From Vicinamibacterales bacterium (GTDB taxonomy: Bacteria > Acidobacteriota > Vicinamibacteria > Vicinamibacterales > SCN-69-37): 64,000 nucleotides of DNA. Position 1 is the stretch's first letter; each line of letters opens with the position of its first letter. The DNA is taken from positions 366,368 through 430,367 of the forward strand of contig JAURFE010000001.1 of NCBI GenBank assembly GCA_030827135.1, given 5' to 3'. The translations under genes and the position numbers were made by a program. The notes beneath the pieces are model-generated. The model was not told the origin of the DNA, made no database searches, and was given only the letters and a program-made list of their open reading frames with translations. Below, one piece after another: positions 27,393 through 40,000 of this stretch.

Positions 27393-29959
27393 ATGTCCCG
27401 GAGACCCCGTCCCGCCATTTACCTCAACCCCGCCGAGGCGGCGGTCGCGCAGCGCGCGCGCCGGCACAAGTTCCACACCGAGGACGTACCGAAGCTCCGG
27501 TTGATCGGGTTTGCCTTCAACCCATCGGCGTCATCGTGCACAACTGGCTCGTGTTCGACACGCTGGAGTGGCGGGATGCGGCCCGGCACTCGGCGGTCCT
27601 GCTCGGCTACGCGTGTGTGGCCTGGGTGGTGCTCAGGTCGTACTGGGACCGGGTCCGCGCCGTCAACCTGGGCGACGTGTTCTTCGCACTCGATCTGGTG
27701 CCGATGGCGTACGTCGTGTACGTCACCGGCGCCGACCAGAGTTTGATGTGGTTCGTCTTCGCGGCCCGGGCGGCCGACCAGATGGCCATCTCGTTCCGAC
27801 ACGCGCTGGTGTTTTCCCATCTGGCCACGGCGAGCTACGCCGGATTGATTCTGTGGGTCTCGTTTGGCGAAGGGCGCGACGTGCACTGGGCCGTCGAGGT
27901 CGCCAAGATCCTGTTCCTCTACATCCTGTGCCTCTACATGACGCTGTCGGCGCGCGCCGTGGCCGACCGCCGCCGCACGTTCGACGAAGCGCGACGGATG
28001 GCCGAACAAGCCGTGCGTGACGCCGACGACCGCCGCCGCGATCTGGAACACGCGATGACCCGGCTGGAAGCCGCCAACCGGACGAAGACCGAGTTCATGG
28101 CCACCGTGAGCTACGAAATCCGCACGCCCCTCAACAGCGTGATCGGCAACGCCGATCTGCTGATGGACACACCGCTCTCGATCGATCAGCGCGAAATGCT
28201 GGGGGTCATGCGCGATTCAGCCGAGTCCCTGACGCGGATTGTCGACGACATCCTCGACCTGTCGAGGATCGAGGCCGAGCGGCTGCCGCTCGAATCCATT
28301 CCCCTGCGCATCCGCGAGGTGGCCGGACAGACCGTGCGGATGTTCGCCGCCCGCGCCCACCACAAAGGCCTGACGCTTGTTTGCCACGTGCATCGCACCG
28401 TGCCCGACGTCGTGCAGGGCGACCCCCACCGTCTTCGCCAGGTCCTCACCAACCTCGTCAGCAACGCGATCAAGTTCACCGCGCAGGGCGACGTCACACT
28501 GCGCGTTGAGGTGGATGCCCTCTAGGCCTCCCGCGTCGCCCTGCGGTTCGCCATCCGCGACACGGGCATCGGCATTCCCAAGGCGAGACAAGCGGCCATC
28601 TTCGACGCCTTCACGCAGGCCGACGGATCGGACACCCGCCGCTACGGCGGGACCGGACTCGGTTTGACGATCGCGGCCCATCTGGTCGGGCTCATGCAGG
28701 GCCGCCTGTGGGTCGAGAGCGAAGAAGGCGCCGGCAGCACGTTCCGGTTCGTCGCCTGGTTCGGCACCCACGGTGGGAGACCGGCCACCGCGCCGTGGGG
28801 CGATCAACCGCTCCGCATCCTGGTTGCGCATGCACACGACGTGACCCGTTCCGCCATCGTCGAACTGCTGGCACCATGGCCGGGCGTGACGACCGCGGAG
28901 GCGGCCGGGGGCCGCGCGGCGATGGCCAGCCTCGAGGTGGCGGCGGCCGGTGACCAGCCGTGGGACGTCGTCCTGGTGGACGCCGGCCTGCCGGCGCTCG
29001 ACGGGTTTGAAATTGCCGAACGTGTCCGCGCCACGCCGGGCCTCGCACACCACGTTGTCATCCTGCTGCCGACAACGCAGTTGACCACGGGGGCGGAGCG
29101 CGCGGTCACGATGGGAGCGCGGTATCTCGCATTGCCGGTCGTATGGAAGACGCTCGCCGACACCCTGACCGCCCTCCTGGCCGGCCCTGATGCGCCGCAC
29201 CCCGCCGTCACTGGACGACGGGTGTCCCACCGGCCATTGCGTGTGCTGGTGGTCGACGACCACGTCGTCAATCAGGCGGTTGTCTCTGCCGTACTGCGCA
29301 GATGGGGGCACGCCGTGGCCACGGCGCTCGACGGCCGGGAGGCCGTGGACAAGTCGGCGGGCGAACCCTTCGATCTCGTCCTGATGGATCTGCAGATGCC
29401 GGAGATGGACGGACTGCAGGCGACGCGGCTGATTCGCGCGCGGGAACTCTCCCAGTCGTTGCCCCGGCTGCCGATCGTCGCCATGACGGCACGCGCCATG
29501 ACCGCGGATCGGGATCAGTGCCGGGCCGCGGGCATGGACGGATTCCTGTCCAAGCCCCTGGACCAGCCGGAACTCTTTGAGTTGCTCGAAGGGGTGGGAC
29601 GCCGGATCAGTTCCGCCGCCCCCGGGTCCCCCGCGCCAGACCCCGCTGGCCGCCCGATCCTGCCGCTCATCGCGGACCCCGAGACGCAGCGGCATGTCAT
29701 CGGACTCTTCCTCGACACCGCGCCCCGCCAGTTTGAACGCCTGCAGGCGGCCGTGGAGGCCGGCGATGCCGCCGTCATCGCCGCCACCGCCCACGCCCTG
29801 CGCGACGCCATGTCGCACTTCGCTATCGCGGACGTCTCGCACCTCGAGCACCTCGAGACACTCGGGCGCGAGGCGCGCCTGGCGTCCGCGCCGGCCGTGC
29901 TGGCGCAGGTGGACCGAGACATCACCACCCTGCTGACCGCACTGCGCGCCCTACAATAG
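27393..29959 (+). pseudogene. decayed membrane hybrid histidine kinase (HisKA-HATPase-REC-REC-HPt)
   Basis: A full hybrid kinase can be read here, but with three lesions. (1) The N-terminus (MSRRPRPAIYLNPAEAAV...LRLIGFAFNP) is in one frame up to about 27521, then continues (IGVIVHNWLVFDTLEW) one frame back, as if one C were lost. (2) The H-box reads ATVSYEIRTPLNSVIG: the phosphoacceptor His is Tyr (TAC at 28112-28114, one transition from CAC). (3) TAG at 28523-28525 falls inside the HATPase domain, after the N-box (LVSNAIKFT) and before the G1 box (RDTGIGIP). Downstream, the same frame stays open through GGTGLGLTIAAHLVG, a weak receiver, a good receiver (VLVVDDHVVNQ, DLVLMDLQMPEMDG, LSKPLD) and an HPt domain. 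Five or six TM helices lie before HisKA. TAG is a normal stop in this window, so recoding is unlikely. Confidence 0.85.
29952..29957 (+). promoter_or_regulatory. -10 box (TACAAT) of the M28 peptidase gene, probably leaderless
   Basis: TACAAT ends 6 nt before the ATG at 29964. There is no Shine-Dalgarno. The box lies inside the last codons of the decayed kinase gene. Confidence 0.55.
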
Positions 29960-29963
29960 CGGT

Positions 29964-30908
29964 ATGTCACGATGCTCCCGCTCCCTGTGCGGCCTGCTTC
30001 TGGTCGCCGCCTCTGCGGCTGTCGCGTTTGCGCAGTCCCAGGCGTCCGCTGTTCCAGTCAACCGAGCGCAGTTGCTGAAAGATCTCCAGACGCTGTCCGC
30101 CGACGACATGGAAGGCCGGCTGGTCGGCACGCCCGGCGGTGCCAGGGCGCGCGCCTACGTCGTCGACCGCTTCAAGGCCAGCGGCATCGCCCCGCTGGGA
30201 GCCTCCTACGAACATCCCTTTGCATTCACGTCGGGTCGGGGCGGTGCCGCCACGCCACGCACCGGCGTCAACGTGCTCGGTGTCATCAGGGGCACCCGCA
30301 CACCGGATCGCTACATCGTGATCACGGCGCACTACGATCACATCGGCGTCAGAAACGGCGCGATCTTCAACGGCGCGGATGACAACGCGTCGGGCACCGC
30401 CGCGCTGTTTGCCCTCGGCGACTACTTCACGGCGAATCCACCCGCACACTCGCTGATTTTCGCGGCGCTCGATGCGGAAGAAGCGGGACTGCAGGGCGCG
30501 CGGCGGTTTGTGGCCGACCCGCCGGTGCCGCTCGAGCAGTTGCTGATCAATATCAACATGGACATGATCGGGCGCGACGCCAACAACCTGCTCTACGTCG
30601 TCGGGACCCATACCCAGCGGTTCCTCAAGCCGACCATCGAACACATTGCGGCTGCGGCCAACGTCACCCTGCGCATGGGCCACGACAACCCCGACGAGAA
30701 GGGCGTCGAAGACTGGACCCGGGCATCCGACCATTTCCCGTTCTGCGAGGCGAAAGTGCCGTGCCTCTATTTCGGCGTCGAGGACTTTGAGAATCACCAC
30801 AAGGCCACGGACAAGTACGAGACGATGACGCACGATTTTTATGTGCGGGTGGTGCAGACGATGGTGGTCGCCGTGAAGACGTTTGATGACAGAGGCGTGA
30901 CCCGGTAA
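29964..30908 (+). CDS. secreted M28-family zinc aminopeptidase
   Basis: 314 residues with a signal peptide (SLCGLLLVAASAAVAFAQ). The M28 metal-binding set is complete: His in ITAHYDHIG, bridging Asp in NGADDNASGTAAL, Glu-Glu in DAEEAGL, Asp in INMDMIGRD and His in ENHHKATDKYE. It is a compact catalytic-domain-only form, without the PA insert seen in larger members. Predicted to remove N-terminal residues from peptides in the periplasm or outside. Leaderless start inferred from TACAAT 6 nt upstream. With the tricorn and M14 genes it suggests active use of external protein. Confidence 0.93.
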   Translation: MSRCSRSLCGLLLVAASAAVAFAQSQASAVPVNRAQLLKDLQTLSADDMEGRLVGTPGGARARAYVVDRFKASGIAPLGASYEHPFAFTSGRGGAATPRTGVNVLGVIRGTRTPDRYIVITAHYDHIGVRNGAIFNGADDNASGTAALFALGDYFTANPPAHSLIFAALDAEEAGLQGARRFVADPPVPLEQLLININMDMIGRDANNLLYVVGTHTQRFLKPTIEHIAAAANVTLRMGHDNPDEKGVEDWTRASDHFPFCEAKVPCLYFGVEDFENHHKATDKYETMTHDFYVRVVQTMVVAVKTFDDRGVTR

Positions 30909-30913
30909 CCCCC

Positions 30914-32176
30914 ATGCTCCCCCCGGTGCCCCTCGGCGCGCTGGCCGCCGCCACGTTGGCGGGGCTTGCGGTTGGCGTGGAACGCCAGTGGAGCGGTCAC
31001 GCGTCCGGGGAAAACGCACGATTCGGAGGCCTGCGCACCTTCACGATGATCGGCCTGGTGGCGGGCGTCGCGGGCTGGTGGATGACCACCGGCCTGGCCG
31101 TCGCCGCCGCCGTGTTGCTGTCGGGCCTGGTCGCCATCATTGCGATCGCGTATGTCGCCACGAGCCGGCTCGACATCGACGCCACCACCGAAATCGCCGC
31201 GCTGGTCGTCGTCGTCGCCGGCGCGTTGGCGGGGAGCGGCCAGACCGGACCGGCGTCCGGCATCACGGCCCTGACGGTCCTGCTGCTGGCGGAAAAATCC
31301 CAGCTGCATGGTCTGGTTGGCCGGCTGGGCGCGACGGAGTTGCGGGCGGGCGCGCGGTTCGCGGTGATGGCGACCGTGATCCTGCCGCTGCTCCCGGGGG
31401 AACCACTCGGCCCATTCGGGCCCTTCGGCACCATCCAGCTGCGCCTGCTGTGGGCACTCGTTCTGTTCTTCTCGGGCTTGAGTTTTCTTGGATTCCTCGC
31501 GCGACGGGCGTTTGGCGCCAGGCACGGATACGCGATTGCGGGAGCCCTGGCCGGCCTGATGTCGTCCACGTCGGTGACGCTGACGTTCGCCCGGCTCAGC
31601 CGCGAACAACCAGAGAGCGGACGCATGCTCGCGGCCGGCGTCATGGGCGCCAACGTGATGTTGTTCCCGCGAGTGCTGCTGGCGACGGCGGTGCTCGCCC
31701 CGCCGTTGGCGCTGTCGTTGTGGCCGGCGTTTCTCGCCCCAGTGGCGATCGGCCTGCTGCTGCTCGCACGAGGCGTCTCGGCCGACGCGCCGGCGGGAGA
31801 CGCCCCCGAGGATCCCAACCCGCTGCAGGTCGGTGCCGCCCTGCAGATGGCCGTCGTCTTCCAGTTTGTGCTGTTCGTCGTGTCGCTGGCTGAATCCTGG
31901 TTCGGCTCCGCGGGACTCTACGCGTCGGCGGCGGTCCTCGGCCTCACCGACGTGGACGCCCTGACGGTGTCCCTGTCACAGCTGGCGACGTCCGGCACTG
32001 CGATTCCCGTCGCCACAGCCGCGCTGACGCTGGGCATCTTCACAAACACCGTGGTGAAGACGGGAATCGCGCTGGCCGTCGGATGCGGCAGGTTCCGCCT
32101 GCTCGCCACCATCGGCCTTGCGGCGATGGCGGCGTCGTTGGCAGCGGGACTGGTGGTGCTTACTTCGTTTCTTTGA
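30914..32176 (+). CDS. MgtC/SapB-DUF4010 membrane protein
   Basis: 420-residue integral membrane protein with an MgtC/SapB-like N-terminal third (LAGLAVGVERQWSG, then GLRTFTMIGLVAGVAGW) joined to a DUF4010 C-terminal region with about eight further helices (GALAGLMSSTSVTLTFARLS, VMGANVMLFPRVLLATAVL, LGLTDVDALTVSLSQLA, FTNTVVKTGIAL). The fusion is a known family architecture; a role in ion homeostasis is assumed from MgtC but not shown. It starts 5 nt after the M28 stop. Its 3' end overlaps the end of the convergent SPFH gene by 17 nt. Confidence 0.88.
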   Translation: MLPPVPLGALAAATLAGLAVGVERQWSGHASGENARFGGLRTFTMIGLVAGVAGWWMTTGLAVAAAVLLSGLVAIIAIAYVATSRLDIDATTEIAALVVVVAGALAGSGQTGPASGITALTVLLLAEKSQLHGLVGRLGATELRAGARFAVMATVILPLLPGEPLGPFGPFGTIQLRLLWALVLFFSGLSFLGFLARRAFGARHGYAIAGALAGLMSSTSVTLTFARLSREQPESGRMLAAGVMGANVMLFPRVLLATAVLAPPLALSLWPAFLAPVAIGLLLLARGVSADAPAGDAPEDPNPLQVGAALQMAVVFQFVLFVVSLAESWFGSAGLYASAAVLGLTDVDALTVSLSQLATSGTAIPVATAALTLGIFTNTVVKTGIALAVGCGRFRLLATIGLAAMAASLAAGLVVLTSFL

Positions 32177-33077
32177 AGACCTTCGACGCCATGGCGACCA
32201 TGCCGGCCACGTCTGAGACGTTCGCCGGAAGGATCATCGTGGTGCTCTTCTGCGCCAGTTCACCGAACTGCGAGACGTACTGTTCGGCGACACGCAGCTG
32301 GGTGGCTTCGACGCCGCCGGGCTGACGGATGGCATCGGCCACCTGGCGAATGCCTTCCGCCGTCGCCGAGGCCACCGCCAGAATTGCCGCGGCCTCACCC
32401 TCGGCTTCGTTGATCTGCTGCTGCTTGCGGGCTTCCGACGCCTTGATGACCTGCTGCTTCTGGCCTTCGGCTTCGTTGATGGCCGCGTCGCGCTGGCCCT
32501 CCGACGTCAGAATCACGGCGCGCTTTTCGCGCTCGGCGCGCATCTGTTTTTCCATCGCCGCGAGCACATCGTGGGGAGGCGTGATGTTCTTGATTTCGTA
32601 GCGGAGCACCTTGACGCCCCAGGCTTCGCTGGCCTTGTCGAGCTCGGCCACGATCGACTGGTTGATATTCATCCGCTCTTCGAACGTCCGATCGAGATCG
32701 ATCTTGCCGACTTCGCTTCGGAGCGTGGTCTGTGCGAGCTGGGTGATCGCAAAGCCGAAGTCGGAAATGCCGTAGGACGCCCGTTCCGGATTCAGCACCT
32801 TCAGATACAGGATGCCGTCCACGCCGACCTGCACGTTGTCGCGTGTGATGCAGACCTGCGCCGGGATGTCGAGCGCGATTTCCTTCAGCGAGTGCTTGTA
32901 CCGGATGACGTCAAAAAACGGCACCAGCAGATGGAACCCGGCGCTGAGGACCCCGGAGAACCTCCCGAGGCGTTCAACGACGTACGCGCTCTGCTGCGGC
33001 ACCACCACCGCCGTCTTGGCGATGACGATGATGACGAGCAGCGCAAAGACAATGAATACAATGACACCTTCGTTCAC
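32160..33077 (-). CDS. SPFH/band 7 membrane protein (QmcA/stomatin-like)
   Basis: 305 residues: an N-terminal membrane anchor (VIVFIVFALLVIIVIAKTAVVV), the SPFH domain starting VPQQSAYVVERLGRFSGVL and containing VDGILYLKVLNPERASYGI, then a long Glu/Ala-rich coiled coil (EGQRDAAINEAEGQKQQVIK, about residues 190-245) and a conserved C-terminal segment. This is the stomatin/QmcA group that forms large membrane oligomers organising microdomains and protease access. It overlaps the nfeD-like gene by 4 nt (ATGA), the usual partner arrangement. Confidence 0.95.
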   Translation of the reverse strand: MNEGVIVFIVFALLVIIVIAKTAVVVPQQSAYVVERLGRFSGVLSAGFHLLVPFFDVIRYKHSLKEIALDIPAQVCITRDNVQVGVDGILYLKVLNPERASYGISDFGFAITQLAQTTLRSEVGKIDLDRTFEERMNINQSIVAELDKASEAWGVKVLRYEIKNITPPHDVLAAMEKQMRAEREKRAVILTSEGQRDAAINEAEGQKQQVIKASEARKQQQINEAEGEAAAILAVASATAEGIRQVADAIRQPGGVEATQLRVAEQYVSQFGELAQKSTTMILPANVSDVAGMVAMASKVFKETK

Positions 33078-33523
33078 GAGCGGGCTCCTTCCGGTTCGAT
33101 GTCGAGCATGAGGCCATCCACCCGGATGACGCGGACGCGGGTCCCCGGCGTCACCGCTGCGGCGGAGGTGTTTCTCGCAGACCAGGCGGCGCCGCGCACT
33201 TCGACCCGGCCGACCGACCCCGGCGCGAGCGCATCGTTCGCGATGCCGATTTCGCCGACCAGCGTGTCAATCTCCGGGCGCTGAGGATCGGGCTGCACCC
33301 ACTGCAGGAGCCGGGCGCGGAACATCACCAACGTCGCGACCGACAGCACCGAGAACAGCAACAACTGGACCCAGAGCGGCCCGGCCGCACCGAAGCCCGC
33401 CAGCACGCCGACGGTCAGCGCCGCGATGCCGAAAAAGATCACGTAGAACCCGCCGGCGGTGGCGAGCTCCGCCAACACCAGTAACAAACCCAGTACCAGC
33501 CAGTGCCACCAGAGGATTTCCAT
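33074..33523 (-). CDS. NfeD-like membrane protein (YbbJ type)
   Basis: 149 residues, short-form NfeD. Three closely spaced TM helices (WLVLGLLLVLAELATAGGFYVIF, IAALTVGVLAGFGAAGPL, LLLFSVLSVATLVMF) are followed by the cytoplasmic OB-fold NfeD domain (LVGEIGIANDALAPGSVGRVEV...TPGTRVRVIRVDGLMLDIEP). Overlaps the downstream SPFH gene by 4 nt. NfeD and SPFH proteins act together in membrane quality control; the paralogous E. coli pair is ybbJ-qmcA. Confidence 0.93.
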   Translation of the reverse strand: MEILWWHWLVLGLLLVLAELATAGGFYVIFFGIAALTVGVLAGFGAAGPLWVQLLLFSVLSVATLVMFRARLLQWVQPDPQRPEIDTLVGEIGIANDALAPGSVGRVEVRGAAWSARNTSAAAVTPGTRVRVIRVDGLMLDIEPEGARS

Positions 33524-33564
33524 GGGACGCTCCGCTCGACATCATATACGGACTGCGCCCCGGG

Positions 33565-33597
33565 GTTCCGAAGTGCCGGAGTGCCGAAGTTCCGAAG

Positions 33598-33604
<7 letters not shown>
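33565..33604. repeat. 8-nt tandem repeat, 5 units, abutting the tRNA 3' end
   Basis: Units GTTCCGAA, GTGCCGGA, GTGCCGAA, GTTCCGAA, GTGCCGGG in strict 8-nt register. The last unit runs into the 3' acceptor end of tRNA-Leu (33598-33604), so the array continues the tRNA acceptor sequence. Confidence 0.8.
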
Positions 33605-33683
<79 letters not shown>

Positions 33684-33733
33684 CTGCCACAAGTGTACTG
33701 CGGGTTCGTCGTTCATCGGTTTCTGGTTCAAGG

Positions 33734-33739
33734 TAACGT
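33734..33739 (+). promoter_or_regulatory. possible -10 box (TAACGT) of the K+ channel gene
   Basis: TAACGT matches TANNNT and ends 7 nt before the ATG at 33747; no Shine-Dalgarno is present. Weaker than the TAGAAT and TACAAT examples in the window. Confidence 0.4.
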
Positions 33740-33746
33740 GTAGCCG

Positions 33747-35435
33747 ATGAAGACCCTCGGCGCCCTCGTCACGTCATCCCTGCACAGCCGGCAGCAGCGC
33801 ACCAATTTCCGGATCCTCGTCAACCTGCTGCTGGTGTTGACACTGATCGTCGGCGCGTACACGGTGGCGTTCCATCTGATCATGGCGCGCGAGGGGCAGG
33901 ACCACTCCTGGCTCTCGGGGTTCTACTGGACGATGGTGACGATGTCGACGCTGGGGTACGGCGACGTGTCGTTCCACTCGGACCTCGGCCGCATGTTTTC
34001 GGTGCTGGTGGTCATGTCGGGCACGGTGTTCATGCTGATCCTGCTGCCCTTCACCTTCATCCAGTTCTTCTACGCCCCCTGGTTGGAGGCACGCAATGCC
34101 GCCCGCGCACCAAAGGCGCTGCCGGCCGGCACCAAAGACCACGTCCTGTTGACCCAGTACGGCGCCATCGATGCGGCACTCATCCGGCGTCTCGATCAGT
34201 TTCACATCCCCTATGCGGTCATCGTGCAGGACCTCGCGGAGGCGCTGGCGCTCCACGACCAGGGCATCACAGTGATGGTTGGCGACCTTGACGACCCGGA
34301 GACATATCGAGCCGCGCACGCCGATCGCGCGGCCCTGGTGGCGACCACGCGCACCGACGTCACCAACACCAACGTCACCTTCACGGTGCGGGAAATCGCG
34401 CCGAACATCCCGATTGTCGCCACGGCATCCTCGCCGGCGTGTGTGGACAACCTGGAACTGGCCGGGTGCCGGCAGGTACTGCAACTGGGCGACCTTCTCG
34501 GGAAGTTTCTGGCGCGCCGGGTCACGGGCCGCGACCGCCGCGCACACGTCATCGGGGAACTCGACACGCTGCTGATCGCCGAAGCCTCGGTGGCGGGCAC
34601 ACCGCTGGTGGGCAAGACTCTGCGCGACGCCCGGTTGCGCGATCGGTTCCGCCTGAACGTGGCCGGGGTCTGGGAGCGGGGTGCCTTCGAGGTGGGTCTC
34701 CCGGACACGACGCTGACAGAGACGAGTGTGTTGTTTCTGGCAGGGCCCCGCGACGCCCTCGATGCCTACGACGCCGAATACAGCGCCAGCGACCCAGGCA
34801 GGGCCTTTGTGTTGATCCTCGGCGGCGGCCGCGTGGGCCGGGCGACCGCTGAACACCTCGCCGCCACCGGCATCGACTACTGCCTCGTGGAGAAACTTGC
34901 CGATCGCGCGAGCAAACTCCCCCACACCGTCGTTGGGGACGCGGCCGAGATCGAGATTCTGAAGGCGGCCGGCCTCGACCGCGCGACGACCGTGGCGGTC
35001 ACCACGCATGACGACGACATGAATGTGTATCTGACCCTGTATTGCCGCCGGCTGAAACCCGGCCTGCAGATTCTCAGTCGCGCCACGCTCGATCGGAACG
35101 TCTCCACCCTGTATCGCGCCGGCGCCGATATCGTGTTGTCCTATGCGTCGATGGGCGCCAATGCGATCTTCAATCTGCTCCGTCGCCGGGATCTCGTATT
35201 GCTCGGCGAGGGCCTGGACGTGTTCCAGGTGGCCACGCCGACGGCGCTGGTGGGACGCACCCTGGCGCAGGCCGGCATTCGTGAATCGTCCCGGTGCAAC
35301 GTCCTGGCGATCGTCAGGGACGGCAAGACCATGGCCAGCCCCAGTGCGCATGAGGTGCTGGAGGCCGGCAGCGACCTCATCCTCATCGGCGACCACCGGG
35401 GCGAGGAGTCGTTCTTTCGGAACTATCGGAAGTAG
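33747..35435 (+). CDS. RCK-gated potassium channel
   Basis: 562-residue two-TM K+ channel subunit with two cytoplasmic RCK (TrkA) modules. TM1 is at about residues 25-46 ([21 protein letters not shown]), the selectivity filter is in [17 protein letters not shown]2 at about 86-110. RCK1 (about 130-320) has lost the dinucleotide loop ([12 protein letters not shown]). RCK2 (about 350-560) keeps it ([17 protein letters not shown]) and has a TrkA_C domain in each half ([30 protein letters not shown]). Ligand binding is therefore expected mainly at RCK2. Probably a leaderless gene, starting 63 nt after the divergent tRNA. Confidence 0.93.
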   Translation: MKTLGALVTSSLHSRQQRTNFRILVNLLLVLTLIVGAYTVAFHLIMAREGQDHSWLSGFYWTMVTMSTLGYGDVSFHSDLGRMFSVLVVMSGTVFMLILLPFTFIQFFYAPWLEARNAARAPKALPAGTKDHVLLTQYGAIDAALIRRLDQFHIPYAVIVQDLAEALALHDQGITVMVGDLDDPETYRAAHADRAALVATTRTDVTNTNVTFTVREIAPNIPIVATASSPACVDNLELAGCRQVLQLGDLLGKFLARRVTGRDRRAHVIGELDTLLIAEASVAGTPLVGKTLRDARLRDRFRLNVAGVWERGAFEVGLPDTTLTETSVLFLAGPRDALDAYDAEYSASDPGRAFVLILGGGRVGRATAEHLAATGIDYCLVEKLADRASKLPHTVVGDAAEIEILKAAGLDRATTVAVTTHDDDMNVYLTLYCRRLKPGLQILSRATLDRNVSTLYRAGADIVLSYASMGANAIFNLLRRRDLVLLGEGLDVFQVATPTALVGRTLAQAGIRESSRCNVLAIVRDGKTMASPSAHEVLEAGSDLILIGDHRGEESFFRNYRK

Positions 35436-35500
35436 TGCCCGGCGCCGAGTGCGTGGCCGCCGCACGACGGCGGCGCACCTGGCACAGCGCACCAGGCACC
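35435..35500. repeat. 7-nt repeat arrays in inverted orientation
   Basis: The plus strand has GTGCCCG, GCGCCGA, GTGCGTG from 35435. The opposite strand has GTGCCTG, GTGCGCT, GTGCCAG, GTGCGCC across 35472-35500. A GCCGCCG/CGGCGGC hairpin lies between them. The array begins inside the stop codon of the channel gene and fills most of the gap to the AbgT gene. Same family as 43738-43811. Confidence 0.65.
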
Positions 35501-35511
35501 ACGATCTGCGT

Positions 35512-35517
35512 TAGAGT
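35512..35517 (+). promoter_or_regulatory. -10 box (TAGAGT) of the AbgT gene, probably leaderless
   Basis: TAGAGT ends exactly 7 nt before the ATG at 35525, the same spacing as at 24977 and 50178. No Shine-Dalgarno. Confidence 0.5.
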
Positions 35518-35524
35518 CTTGCCC

Positions 35525-37051
<1,527 letters not shown>

Positions 37052-37065
37052 CCGGAGACCCGCTG

Positions 37066-40000
37066 ATGAAACGACTGCTTACGCTCGCCACTGCCGTTCT
37101 GTTGTCTGCCACCTTCGCGTCTGCCGAACCGATCAAGTTCGCGCGGTATCCCCACGTCAGCCAGGGAAAACTCGTGTTCAGCTATCACGGGGACATCTGG
37201 ATCGCGAACGAGAACGGGTCCAACCCGCAGCAGTTGACCACGCACGTGGCACGGGACGTCTTCCCGCGACTGTCGCCGGACGGACGCTGGGTCGCGTTCT
37301 CCTCAGACCGCTTCGGCAACAACGACGTGTTCCTGGTGCCCGCGACCGGAGGCGAAGCGAAACAGCTGACGTTCGCGACCACGCCCGAGACGGTGCTCAA
37401 CTGGACCCCGGACGGCCGTGGGGTGCTCGTGGCGACAAGCCGCGCCGTGAGTCCGTGGCGCAGTCCCCTCTTCATCGTCCCGATTGATGGCAGCGTGCCG
37501 ACGCCGCTGCCGATCGATGGCGGCGTGCAGGGCATGCTCAATCGCGACGGGTCGGTGCTCGCGTTCAACCGCATGGGCGGCAGCTACTGGCGCAAAGGGT
37601 ATCGGGGCAACCGCTCCGACGACATCTGGGTGCAGGACCTCCGGACCCAGCGCATCACGCGCCTGACCGACACCAACCTGCGCGAGTACAAGAACTTCAC
37701 ACAGGATGTTTACCCGATGTGGGGCTCCGACGGACGCATCTACTTCGCCTCCGAACGCAGTGGACACTTCAACATCTGGCAGATGGCCGCCAACGGCGGC
37801 GCCCCCGTGCAGGTCACACGCCATGACGACGATGGGGTGCAGTTTCCGTCGATGAGCCCTGACGGCACGACCATCGCGTACGAAAACGACTTCGACATCT
37901 GGATTCTCAAGGTCGGACAACAGACACCAACCAGGATCACGCTGGACCTGGCATTTGACCGCCGTACGAATCTGACCCGCACGGTCCAGGTGCAGAATCG
38001 GCCGGACGGTTTCTCCATCACGCCCGATGGCGACTACGCCGCCATCGACAGCCGCGGCGAGATCTTCGTCGTGCCGACCGACCCCGAATTCGGCGAGAAG
38101 CAGCAGGTCACGTCCAACTCATGGCGGCAGCGCAACCAGACATTTGCGCCGAACGGGCGCTGGCTGGCCTATACCTCGGACGAAACGAAGGAGGAAGAAA
38201 TCTGGATCTACGACCGTGAGGCCCGCACGAGCCGGCAGTTGACGACGCATCCGTCATTCAAGACCATCGCCGAGTTCTCCCCCGACTCCTCGCGGCTGGC
38301 CTGGGTGGCCAACAACCGGCTCTTTGTGACGGTGGTGGAGACCGGGGCGACCACCGAACTCGGCTACAACATCGCCGGCGGTTACACGGTGACCGGTTGG
38401 GCGCCCGACGGACAGTGGCTCGTGTACACGAAGCGCGATCGCGACCAGAACGCCGACGTGTTTCTGATGGAGATCACGACGCGCCAGGAGCACAACCTCA
38501 CACAGAACCCCTGGAACGACGGTCAGGCCGTGATTACGCCTGACGGCACGAAGGTTGTCTTCACGAGCAACCGCGACGGCTCACAGACCCATATCTTCGT
38601 ACTCCCCCTCGCGCGACTCACTGAAGATCCGAACGACCCCATCGTCAAGGAGCGCCTGCGCCGGGCGGCGGCGGGGCGCCAGGGGGGGGCTGGCCCCGCC
38701 GGTGGCGCGGCCGGGGGCACCGGAGGAGCGGCCACCCAGCCGCGGCCGCTGACAACACCGGACCTGACGCGGATCGATCGGCGAGCCGTCGCGATCACGT
38801 CCGGCGCGAACCCGGTGCAGGGGTTCTTTCTGTCACCCGATGGCCGCACCGTGTATTTCCGGTCGCGTGATGACCAGGGGCCTGCGCTGTTCTCGGTCGG
38901 TATTGATGGCCGTGACCGTCAGCGACTCGTCGCGGGCGCATTTGCCGGCCTGACACCCACCGCCGACCGTCGTCGTGTCTTCTTCACGGAGAACAACGAA
39001 CTGTGGGGGATGGAGATGGCCGGAGCGCGGCGCCGCACGCGGGTGACCTTCACGGTCAACGTGCGCGTCGATCAGCGGCAGGAGTGGGCGCAGATCTTCG
39101 ACGAGTCGTGGCGCGTCATGAAATACCGCTTCTACGACGAGAAGATGCACGGCGTGGACTGGGTCGCGGTTCGGGCCAAGTACGAGCCGCTCCTGAAGTA
39201 TGTCGGCGCGAATGAGGACGTGTACGACCTGGCCAACGAGATGATCGGCGAGTTGAACGCGTCCCACACCGGGGTCAGCGGACCGGACAGCGACCCGCAG
39301 CCGACGGAATATCAGACGCGGTATCTCGGCGTGGAACTCGTGCCCGAGGGCAACCGCTACAAGATCTCGCACATCTACCCGAATGGCCCGGCCGACAAGG
39401 AGTGGCTCGACGTCAAGGTCGGCGACTACGTGCTCGCCATCGACGGCGTGCAGGTGCGGGCCGGCGACAACTATTGGCCGCTGCTCAACAGCCCGCTGAA
39501 TGAGTACGTGCAGGTGACCGTGTCCTCGGTCGCCGCGGGCACCACCCCACGCGACCTGCGCATTCAGTCCGTCGCATCACTCAACTCACTGAAGTACGAC
39601 GCGTGGGTGGCGCAGAACCGGGAGTTCGTCAGCAAGGCCACCAACGGCGAGATCGCCTACGTGCATATCCAGGCGATGAACCAGCCGTCGCTCGTGAAGT
39701 TCCAGAACGAAATCAACCAGTTCTGGAACGCCAAGGGCATCATCGTGGACATCCGGTACAACGGTGGCGGCAACACGGATCAGGAGATTATCGACATCCT
39801 GGAGCGACGCCCCTACGAATACTGGAACAACCGCTGGGGCGCGCCCGAGTGGGGCCGGCGCCCACGCCAGGCTATCGCGGGACCGAAGGTCATGATGATC
39901 AACTGGCGCTCGGCGTCCGACTCCGAGGTGACGCCCCAGGCCTTCCGCGATCTCGGCCTCGGACGCATCGTCGGCAACCCGACCTCCGCCGCCGTCATCG

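Noticed and set aside
27510..27530. Programmed -1 frameshift in the hybrid kinase
   Set aside because: No slippery X-XXY-YYZ heptamer or downstream structure is evident, and the gene has two further inactivating changes, so decay is the simpler reading.
28523..28525. TAG read as an amino acid in the hybrid kinase
   Set aside because: TAG is the normal stop of several intact genes here (pckA, the TolC gene, the RND gene, the MacB permease, the K+ channel), and no recoding element is seen.
35435..35524. GTG start at 35435 adding 30 residues to the AbgT protein
   Set aside because: These codons are the repeat array, Arg-rich and unlike the family N-terminus; the ATG at 35525 has a promoter box at the expected distance.
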